From: a virus
IMG/VR virus record: IMGVR_UViG_3300048102_000256
Coordinates: 1 to 22,033 of that record
Direction: 5' to 3' (one strand)
DNA length: 22,033 nt
A program made the translations under genes and the position numbers. This document shows positions 8,867 through 13,749 of the stretch, piece by piece; the first letter of the stretch is position 1, and each line of letters starts with the position of its first letter. The notes beneath the pieces were generated by a model. The model was not told the origin of the DNA and ran no database searches. It saw nothing but the letters and a program-made list of their open reading frames with translations.

Positions 8867-9197
8867 CGGATGTAGTGCGATAGCGCCACTAGCCAAGGAT
8901 GCCCTCCTAGGAGGCGCTAAACAGGGCATAGAGGCACGTGCTAACATAAGTAAGGGCGATGCAGAGGGTCAGGACAGCGTCGCTCAGAACGCCAATACGG
9001 CCGTCTCAGTGACGTCCGGTCAGAGAGAGGTATTCGAGGGTCCAGTAGGGACAGTGGTAAACGAGGCAGGACTGCCGATACACATACTGCTGTTGCTAGT
9101 ACTGTTGGCAGGCTGGGCGATACCTTCGCCGGAGGAGATGGGACACGGTATTGTTAGGATTATCCGTGCCCTAACGGGTAGGCCTAGTCCAAGATAA
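8820..9197 (+). CDS. Putative unimolecular spanin (lipoprotein with C-terminal membrane segment)
   Basis: A 125-residue protein with a short signal sequence ending in T-T-S-G-C. The lipobox Cys is residue 18, so the mature N-terminus would be anchored in the outer membrane. About 65 polar residues follow, then a very hydrophobic segment at about 84-102 (L-P-I-H-I-L-L-L-L-V-L-L-A-G-W-A) and a basic tail with four Arg. A lipobox at one end and an inner-membrane anchor at the other is the layout of one-component spanins such as T1 gp11 (similar length), which fuse the two membranes at lysis. A TTG at 8817 is possible, but the ATG at 8820 has GAGAGGAGA seven bases upstream. The gene is nested 47 bases into the previous gene and ends inside the opposing protease gene. 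Function is inferred from topology. Confidence 0.72.
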   Translation: MLRSVLLCIFIATTTSGCSAIAPLAKDALLGGAKQGIEARANISKGDAEGQDSVAQNANTAVSVTSGQREVFEGPVGTVVNEAGLPIHILLLLVLLAGWAIPSPEEMGHGIVRIIRALTGRPSPR

Positions 9198-10413
9198 GCG
9201 GACGTCGTACGTCTGTTGACACGGCCCGTGCCCTGAGTGGGGCTGTGCCGTCGTCGTGCTCGTCGTGGATGAGCGACAGGTCGTAGCGTATGCGGTTCCA
9301 GTGATAGGCTGAGTCAGCACGGTAGCGGTCACCCGCCAGCGTCTCACCCCACTGCTCACCGAACCTCTCGCCGCATGTCATCAGGCTGTTGTAGAAGTGG
9401 GTCTTGTCTCCGTACGACATGATGTCGTCGGTGCGTCCACCTATGCACTGGTCGTAGTCCCCATGCCCGAACTCTGGGAACACGTAACCTATCGCAGGGT
9501 AGGAACTGTTGTTGGGACCGTGCGCCAGACCGACCACGTGACCTAGCTCATGCAGGTCTACGTTACCGGAGCAGTTAGAGAACGCGAAGCCAGCCCTGTC
9601 GAACGTGCGATTGGGGTACGCCACGCCGCAGGTGTCGGGGTATGTGGTTCCCCGTCCTAGGCCAATGTCAACCGGCCGGCTACGGGTGAAGCTCTCGCCT
9701 AGGCGCAGGTCAATGTACGGCGTAACCCACACCTCCTTCAGCACGAAGCGTATGTAGATACGGTCACGCTCCAGCGCAGTGTTCCATTGTGCGACACGAC
9801 GCATGGCTGATTCGTAGCGTGAGCCACTGCCTAGCTGGTACGGCTCGACGTCTCTCTCGTAGTAGGTCAGCAGTACCTCGACTGGGACTACGGCAGTGTC
9901 TCCGTCGCCGTAGTAGATCAAGTCCCAGCCACCGTCTTGCTTGTACCCCATGCAGTCGTAGCCCGCCTCAACTAGACAGCGCGGCTCCTCACGGAACGGT
10001 ACAAGATACTCCTCAGTCCGGCCCGCCACCGTCAGGGTGAGCGAGGCGTAATCCCCTCCCCCATCCCCACGTACGAACAGGGTATTCCCCTCCCGCACGG
10101 CAGACCCACGGTCTAACTCGTAGTCCCACTCGGTGGCGTTGGTGTCGATGAACACCTCAGCCTCGGAGAAGCGGTCAGCCTCCCCCTCTACCACAACGTC
10201 ATCAACCCACACGCACTCAGGAGAGTTGTACTCCTTACGTACCGTCCAGATCTGGTCGCGCAGACGCCACACCTCGGCGTTCGTGTAGCCCTCGGGCACG
10301 TAGATCGACCACTGTATGTGGGAGAACGGCTCCCCGCCACAGCCAGAGCGGAACAGGACGTCCGCTGAGGCCACAGAAGACAGGAGCATTAGTGCGCTAA
10401 GTATTATCTTCAT
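9184..10413 (-). CDS. Secreted metzincin-type zinc metalloprotease
   Basis: A 409-residue protein with a typical Sec signal peptide: M-K, a hydrophobic core about 3-15, cleavage predicted after A-S-A at residue 17. Residues 18-175 form a Cys-containing, beta-rich N-terminal region. The catalytic part (about 180-350) carries H288-E-L-G-H292-V-V-G-L-A-H298, the full HExxHxxGxxH zinc motif of metzincins with Glu289 as catalytic base. Thirty-four residues after His298 come I-M332-S-Y-G, a good Met-turn. Cysteines flank the site (262, 281, 323, 347), suggesting disulfides and hence an exported enzyme. The start has AGGGAG upstream and overlaps the preceding 57-aa membrane gene by 17 bases. It is the last minus-strand gene and overlaps the spanin-like gene by 14 bases tail to tail. 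Substrate is unknown: cell-envelope, surface or secreted host proteins are possible. Protease class is confident; subfamily is not assigned. Confidence 0.85.
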   Translation of the reverse strand: MKIILSALMLLSSVASADVLFRSGCGGEPFSHIQWSIYVPEGYTNAEVWRLRDQIWTVRKEYNSPECVWVDDVVVEGEADRFSEAEVFIDTNATEWDYELDRGSAVREGNTLFVRGDGGGDYASLTLTVAGRTEEYLVPFREEPRCLVEAGYDCMGYKQDGGWDLIYYGDGDTAVVPVEVLLTYYERDVEPYQLGSGSRYESAMRRVAQWNTALERDRIYIRFVLKEVWVTPYIDLRLGESFTRSRPVDIGLGRGTTYPDTCGVAYPNRTFDRAGFAFSNCSGNVDLHELGHVVGLAHGPNNSSYPAIGYVFPEFGHGDYDQCIGGRTDDIMSYGDKTHFYNSLMTCGERFGEQWGETLAGDRYRADSAYHWNRIRYDLSLIHDEHDDGTAPLRARAVSTDVRRPLILD

Positions 10414-10570
10414 GCTTCTCCCTCTGCTCGACGAGGCAGTCGTACGCCAACTGAAGGGCGTATCGTGCCATGTTAGTCCACCGTGCGTACTTCTGTATGA
10501 CGCTGTGTAGGTAGACGATGTACAGGCCTGCGGCCACTAGGGACGCGGATAGTAGGTATATGCTGTTCAT
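10397..10570 (-). CDS. Small single-membrane-segment protein (57 aa)
   Basis: M-N-S then a hydrophobic segment at about residues 4-21 (I-Y-L-L-S-A-S-L-V-A-A-G-L-Y-I-V-Y-L), followed by a basic and then acidic tail (Q-K-Y-A-R-W, E-Q-R-E-K-H-E-D-N-T). Its ATG overlaps the stop of the nucleotide-hydrolase gene by ATGA, and the protease gene starts inside its 3' end. It is thus tightly coupled between the two. It could assist export, be a small holin-like or anti-host membrane peptide, or mainly couple translation to the protease. No family was recognised; reading frame, overlaps and topology support it as a real gene. Confidence 0.65.
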   Translation of the reverse strand: MNSIYLLSASLVAAGLYIVYLHSVIQKYARWTNMARYALQLAYDCLVEQREKHEDNT

Positions 10571-10881
10571 CGCTTCAGCTCCTCTGGGTGGTACTTGAGT
10601 TGGTGGAGCATCTGCAACAGGTTACATAGAGCGTGGCCTAGGTGAGAGCGTCCAGACTCGGGGTCCAGATCCTCGCCTGCTTGCCATGCGCTCATGTGCC
10701 GCATCAGGCAGGCGTAGCTCACCGTCCAATCGGTGGGCCTCTTCCAGTTGTCACGCTCGTACTTACTAGCCCCGTACTCCAGCACCCGTGCCGCCTCTTC
10801 GAGAAGCTCCATGGGTACGAGGGAGTAGTCGGGCTTGCCTTCGTTGTATCGTAGGCTACGGTCAGTGGATGATTGGCTCAT
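10567..10881 (-). CDS. dATP/dGTP diphosphohydrolase-type protein (DUF5664/MazZ-like N-terminal domain)
   Basis: A 104-residue protein matching the pattern of the phage family once called DUF5664, now the dATP/dGTP diphosphohydrolase N-terminal domain. Seen here are R11-Y-N-E-G-K-P near the N-terminus, then L-E-E-A-A-R-V-L-E-Y-G-A-S-K-Y (about 26-41) with N-W after it, R61-H, and the C-terminal E70-D-x-D-P-E-S-G-R-S-H-L-G-H-A-L-C-N. Characterised relatives such as MazZ of cyanophage S-2L convert (d)GTP or dATP to the monophosphate and pyrophosphate, and act in nucleotide pools or in making 2-aminoadenine DNA. I chose the ATG at 10881, with GAGG upstream, over the ATG at 10896, which lacks a site. 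It overlaps both neighbours. No PurZ-like gene is in the window, so base modification cannot be claimed. Confidence 0.78.
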   Translation of the reverse strand: MSQSSTDRSLRYNEGKPDYSLVPMELLEEAARVLEYGASKYERDNWKRPTDWTVSYACLMRHMSAWQAGEDLDPESGRSHLGHALCNLLQMLHQLKYHPEELKR

Positions 10882-11137
10882 CGTCGTAATCCTCATTCAG
10901 ATACTGCATGATGATGGCAGTCTTGCCTAAGTCCAGCATGGTGTTGAGTCCGTCGTTGCCTGTCTCGCTGTTGCCACACAGGGCGACACCAACGTCAGGT
11001 ACGAGGGCCACACCAGCCACCTCTACGTCAGCTCCTTCTCGCTCGAACTCCTCAAGCAGGTCAGCGAACTGCCGCAGTGCTTCGGAGGCGGGTACCTTGT
11101 CTTCCTTCTTGCCGCCGGGAAACTCTAAAACACTCAT
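10862..11137 (-). CDS. Small acidic protein of unknown function (91 aa)
   Basis: A 91-residue acidic protein. A basic lysine-containing start (G-G-K-K-E-D-K) leads into a helical acidic stretch (A-L-R-Q-F-A-D-L-L-E-E-F-E-R-E). A beta-rich, valine-rich middle follows (V-A-G-V-A-L-V-P-D-V-G-V-A-L), then a helix and an acidic tail (N-E-D-Y-D-D-E-P). No catalytic or membrane motif is seen. The start has GGAG eight bases upstream and overlaps the preceding stop by ATGA. The 3' end overlaps the nucleotide-hydrolase gene. I do not recognise the family; the location suggests a nucleotide or replication accessory, which is inference only. Confidence 0.72.
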   Translation of the reverse strand: MSVLEFPGGKKEDKVPASEALRQFADLLEEFEREGADVEVAGVALVPDVGVALCGNSETGNDGLNTMLDLGKTAIIMQYLNEDYDDEPIIH

Positions 11138-11295
11138 TCGTCTATCTCCAAGTAGTCGTTGAAGGATGCTCGTCGGTCGCAGATGTGGTCGCGCAGTGCC
11201 TCGACAAGTACGTCTATGTCTAGGTCCAGCACCTCCACGATCTCGTCGGGGTTCATGCGTGCTACGATCTCTGCTATCAGTCCGTCGTTACTCAT
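11134..11295 (-). CDS. Small acidic helical protein (53 aa)
   Basis: A 53-residue acidic protein starting M-S-N-D-G. Its helical body contains I-V-E-V-L-D-L-D-I-D-V-L-V-E-A-L, a heptad-like leucine/valine pattern that could dimerise. It resembles short phage proteins with an N-P-D-E-I-V-E-V-L motif, whose function is unknown to me. The frame is open back to 11388, but the ATG at 11295 is preferred because AGGAG lies nine bases upstream and it overlaps the end of the upstream membrane-peptide gene. The stop forms ATGA with the next start. Confidence 0.65.
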   Translation of the reverse strand: MSNDGLIAEIVARMNPDEIVEVLDLDIDVLVEALRDHICDRRASFNDYLEIDE

Positions 11296-11395
11296 CTCCG
11301 GAATCTCCTGCTCCATAAAGCATGAAGGCCAAGAGGCAAGCCGAGAATGTAGCTCCGGCGGCAAGTGCGGCGTAGTAGTATAGTCCATGACTCAT
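11288..11395 (-). CDS. Tiny membrane peptide (35 aa)
   Basis: M-S-H-G then a hydrophobic, small-residue-rich segment at about 5-28 (Y-Y-Y-A-A-L-A-A-G-A and S-A-C-L-L-A-F-M-L), and a short acidic tail ending G-D-E. GGAGG lies just upstream of the ATG. The start overlaps the preceding 35-aa gene's stop by ATGA, and the next gene starts eight bases before its own stop. It is too short to judge by coding statistics; ribosome site, overlap and a single clean membrane segment support it. Function is unknown. Confidence 0.55.
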   Translation of the reverse strand: MSHGLYYYAALAAGATFSACLLAFMLYGAGDSGDE

Positions 11396-11499
11396 GGCTC
11401 CCTCCGACTGAACATCTTCTCAGCGTCAACCGAATCCGTTAGGGTTAATATAGCCAGTATGGCAACGGTGGCAGTGAATGTCAATATACCAGTAATCAT
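11392..11499 (-). CDS. Tiny membrane peptide (35 aa)
   Basis: M-I-T-G followed by a hydrophobic Thr/Ile/Leu-rich segment at about 2-22 and a charged tail (D-A-E-K-M-F-S-R-R-E-P). The ATG overlaps the stop of the phosphoesterase gene (ATGA) and its stop overlaps the next tiny gene the same way, so two membrane peptides sit in tandem, both translationally coupled. The basic tail after the segment predicts N-out/C-in, opposite to the acidic tail of its partner. Function is unknown; a paired holin-like or membrane-inhibitor role is speculation. Confidence 0.55.
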   Translation of the reverse strand: MITGILTFTATVAILAILTLTDSVDAEKMFSRREP

Positions 11500-12182
11500 A
11501 CTCTGCGTACCTTCTTACCTAGGTTCATGAACTCTACGTGTGGCTCGCCGTCGATGACGACACCGCACGCTACGATTGGCTTCTTGGCGAAGTGCTTGCC
11601 GTACGCGAAGGCCATGTGGTTGTGGTCTACGCCACATCCTACCGCCATGCCCCAGACCAGCTCCTGATCGGTAGCTGTCGCGCTGATGCCTGCGTTGCTG
11701 TGGTTGTGACCGGACACAGTACATTGCATACGTGTCTCACAGTCCTTGCGGAAGCCGTTGATGCCGGTCGCTGTCTCACCGTGGTGGTACAGGACGTCAT
11801 CTATACGGACGCTGTCCGCAACAGACCAGCCCTCGGGCATGCCGAACAGCTCCTCGATGGGACGCAGGAAGATGGACGGCTCCATGCCCAGCTTCTTGAG
11901 TTGTCGTGCGGGGATGCGGTCGTGGTTGCCCATGATGAGGGTAGCCTCGGGGAACGCCTCGTACCATGCCTTGGCACGCTGGGCCGCACTCTCGTACTCA
12001 CCCATGACATTGTGCAGGGTGGGCTCGCTGTCGTGGAATGACAGGCTGTGGTTGTCGAACATGTCGCCGATGTGGACGACGGTATCTACGTCCCACGCAT
12101 CAAAGGTATCGACGCAGAACTCCAGATATCCTTCCAGCTCGAACGGAAGGTGGGTGTCACCGATGATTCCTACTCTAGCCAT
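11496..12182 (-). CDS. Calcineurin-like metallophosphoesterase
   Basis: A 228-residue protein with the ordered metal-binding motifs of the family: G-D9-T-H11 near the N-terminus, H-I-G-D40-M-F-D, G-N86-H87-D88, then Y-H133-H-G and G-H159-N-H161. These residues bind two metal ions and support phosphomonoester or phosphodiester hydrolysis. There is no signal peptide, so it acts in the cytoplasm. The usual substrates of phage members are uncertain: DNA ends, cyclic nucleotides and protein phosphates have been shown in different relatives. It lies immediately downstream of the HNH and exonuclease genes (overlapping the HNH stop by eight bases), which favours a nucleic-acid or nucleotide substrate, but this is inference. 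The start has a GGAA-type site and overlaps the previous gene. Confidence 0.85.
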   Translation of the reverse strand: MARVGIIGDTHLPFELEGYLEFCVDTFDAWDVDTVVHIGDMFDNHSLSFHDSEPTLHNVMGEYESAAQRAKAWYEAFPEATLIMGNHDRIPARQLKKLGMEPSIFLRPIEELFGMPEGWSVADSVRIDDVLYHHGETATGINGFRKDCETRMQCTVSGHNHSNAGISATATDQELVWGMAVGCGVDHNHMAFAYGKHFAKKPIVACGVVIDGEPHVEFMNLGKKVRRV

Positions 12183-12537
12183 TACGTTGCTTCCTTTCGT
12201 CGTTAGTCTTCGTCTGATGGCACGGCTTGCACAATACTTGGAAGCCTTCTACCTCACAGAACATTCGCTCTACGAACTGCGGTAGATCCTCGTACGTCTT
12301 GAGGCTACCGCAGGGTACGACGTGATCCACTTGGACCTCGCCTGATCTGAACAGCTCCTTGCAGGAGGCACATTCGTATCGTGCGCCTTCCTCTGTGTCA
12401 CGCATGGCACGCTTCTTGGCGTGGTACTTGACAGGGTACTTCTGGAACGCAGAGCGCAGGGCACTGCGGATGAAGCCGAAGTATCTGGCCTCAGTCCACG
12501 TGCCCGACGCCCGTGTCCGCTCAACTCGGCGTGGCAT
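12175..12537 (-). CDS. HNH endonuclease
   Basis: A 120-residue protein with a basic helical N-terminus (about 15-45) and a zinc-supported HNH module. It shows C-A-S-C-K at about 57-61, V-Q-V-D-H-V-V-P-C-G at about 68-77, and V-L-C-K-P-C-H-Q-T-K-T-N near 101-112. The V-D-H His supplies the general base, and the last K-P-C-H-Q-x-K-T-N segment is the metal-binding helix. Such small HNH enzymes are common in replication blocks of podoviruses. There is no intron or flanking split gene to mark it as a homing enzyme, and it overlaps the exonuclease stop by 17 bases, so it is part of the operon. It may take the place of T7 endonuclease I, which I do not see in this window, in branch resolution or host DNA breakdown. 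Confidence 0.85.
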   Translation of the reverse strand: MPRRVERTRASGTWTEARYFGFIRSALRSAFQKYPVKYHAKKRAMRDTEEGARYECASCKELFRSGEVQVDHVVPCGSLKTYEDLPQFVERMFCEVEGFQVLCKPCHQTKTNDERKQRNG

Positions 12538-13258
12538 AAACCTCTCCGGGCTCTCGCCTTATCCAGAGTTGACCCCCGATGCGCGTCAGCCAATCGTCCA
12601 GCACGCTGTCCATGTCATCCATGCACATGCCCACGTTCTCGTACCCGTCAGCGTACACACTGCGTACGTACTGGTACATCTCGAGCGGGTCAGTCATGTC
12701 TTGGATAGGTGCCTTGGTCTTGGCGAGCGCTTTGACTCCGACCATCTTGAACAGGCCGGGAATGTTATCTGTCGAGTCACCAGTCAGCATCTGCGTGTAG
12801 AAGAACCGATCCGCCTCTACGGGCGTTACCTCGTACAAGCCCTCTCGCTTGCCCTTCCAAACATAATGCCAGCCGGGGATACCGTCCAGATCTTTATCTA
12901 ATGTTGCAATACCCCAGCCGTCTTGCATGGCGTGGATACCTAGGAGGTCATCTGCTTCCTCGTTCTCGGAGACGATAGCGTCTAGAGATTCGATGGCAAA
13001 CTCTTTGAGTGCCTCGATGTGGACCGGCTTGTCAGCTCCCTTACGGTTAGCTTTGTATACGTCGCTCAACTCGTTGCGGAAGTTGGTGTCGCCGGTGAGG
13101 AATAGCTGTGCCTTCTTGCACTCGCATCCGTCCATCACACCCTGCACACGCTGGCGCAGGGAGTGACGTGCGAAGTCAATGGGATCATCCTGAGCGGCGA
13201 ACCCTACCTCGTACAGTAGGATGTCGCCGTCGATTCCCCATATCTCAGGGCGCTCCAT
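12521..13258 (-). CDS. 5'-3' exonuclease (FEN/T7 gp6-like)
   Basis: A 245-residue protein with the acidic metal-binding motifs of the flap-endonuclease family: G-I-D10-G-D12 at the N-terminus, Y68-K-A-N-R-K in the arch region, E98-N-E-E-A-D-D-L-L-G, T-L-D121-K-D123-L, and G160-D-S-T-D-N-I-P-G-L, which starts the helix-hairpin-helix DNA-binding part. T7 gp6 (about 300 aa) removes RNA primers, degrades host DNA and aids recombination; the same roles are likely here. It is coupled to the ssDNA-binding protein by a TAATG overlap and followed by HNH nuclease, giving a compact DNA-processing set. No motif residue appears to be missing. Confidence 0.9.
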   Translation of the reverse strand: MERPEIWGIDGDILLYEVGFAAQDDPIDFARHSLRQRVQGVMDGCECKKAQLFLTGDTNFRNELSDVYKANRKGADKPVHIEALKEFAIESLDAIVSENEEADDLLGIHAMQDGWGIATLDKDLDGIPGWHYVWKGKREGLYEVTPVEADRFFYTQMLTGDSTDNIPGLFKMVGVKALAKTKAPIQDMTDPLEMYQYVRSVYADGYENVGMCMDDMDSVLDDWLTRIGGQLWIRREPGEVYATPS

Positions 13259-13668
13259 TAGAGCACTTCACCTTCTACGAAGTCGCCGCCTGCCTCTGGA
13301 ACTGCAAGCTCCTCGACTACGATGCGCTCGATCTTGGGTGATACGCCTGAGTTGCCGCCCACGTTGTAGGCGAAGGGCTTGATGGTAGCTCGGACAACAG
13401 AGCCGTACCCGATCTGCTGGGTAGCACCCATGAACGAGTTGCCGTCCACGTCTACCGGAATGATCGGCCACTTGCTCGTCGGCTTGATGGTAGCGCCCAT
13501 CTCACCGTTGTCTGCTCGTACCTTGATGCCCACCTCTTCGAGTTTCTCGACTGCGGCGGGGGACAGGTTACCCAATACAACTTGGTACTTGCCTGACATC
13601 TCGTCGGTAGTCTCGAACTTGGGGAAGTTTACCACTGCGCGTACTGTGATGCGTTCGTTTGAGATCAT
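13258..13668 (-). CDS. Single-stranded DNA-binding protein (T7 gp2.5/DUF2815-like)
   Basis: A 136-residue, mostly beta protein in the slot between DNA polymerase and exonuclease. A central region (about 60-115) resembles podovirus ssDNA-binding proteins: W-P-I-I-P-V-D-V-D-G-N, G-Y-G-S-V-V-R-A-T-I-K-P-F, then S-P-K-I-E-R-I-V-V-E-E-L. The last residues are acidic (G-D-F-V-E-G-E-V-L), as in gp2.5, whose acidic tail contacts polymerase and helicase, although the usual terminal Phe is replaced by Leu. The tail is shorter than in T7. GGAGA lies before the start, and a strong promoter lies about 50 bases upstream, so high expression is expected, which suits a stoichiometric protein. The family call is by pattern and position. 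Confidence 0.72.
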   Translation of the reverse strand: MISNERITVRAVVNFPKFETTDEMSGKYQVVLGNLSPAAVEKLEEVGIKVRADNGEMGATIKPTSKWPIIPVDVDGNSFMGATQQIGYGSVVRATIKPFAYNVGGNSGVSPKIERIVVEELAVPEAGGDFVEGEVL

Positions 13669-13691
13669 ACTCTCGTCTCCGTTGTGCGGGT

Positions 13692-13702
13692 TGCATTATG
13701 CA
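13692..13702. promoter_or_regulatory. Palindrome, possible operator
   Basis: TGCATTATGCA is a perfect 5-bp inverted repeat around one central base, located about 8-18 bases downstream of the expected start of the minus-strand promoter at 13717-13745 and upstream of the SSB gene ribosome site. A repressor bound here would block that promoter. An 11-bp palindrome can also arise by chance. Confidence 0.3.
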
Positions 13703-13716
13703 GTCCCTATATACTC

Positions 13717-13745
13717 ATAATACTACGGGTGGCTGGTCTTGTCAA
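13717..13745 (-). promoter_or_regulatory. Strong sigma70-type promoter for the SSB-exonuclease segment
   Basis: On the minus strand TTGACA (13745-13740), a 17-nt spacer and TATTAT (13722-13717, 5 of 6 to TATAAT). It lies in the only gap of this block, between the polymerase stop and the SSB start, and faces the SSB, exonuclease, HNH and phosphoesterase genes. An AT-rich initial region follows. The ordering and perfect -35 make it the best promoter in the window. It implies host RNA polymerase use. Confidence 0.75.
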
Positions 13746-13749
13746 CACC

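Noticed and set aside
9199-9260. Bidirectional terminator at the convergent junction
   Set aside because: Only a 5-bp GACGT/ACGTC dyad and weak ACGGC/GCCGT pairing are present, with no T tract on either strand.
11450-11490. Minus-strand promoter TTGACA-N17-CATACT inside the first 35-aa membrane gene
   Set aside because: The -10 matches only four of six positions and the bases are fully explained by the hydrophobic codons of the peptide.
12175-12537. Homing endonuclease in an intron
   Set aside because: Neighbouring genes are intact and overlap the HNH gene; no split gene or intron structure is visible.
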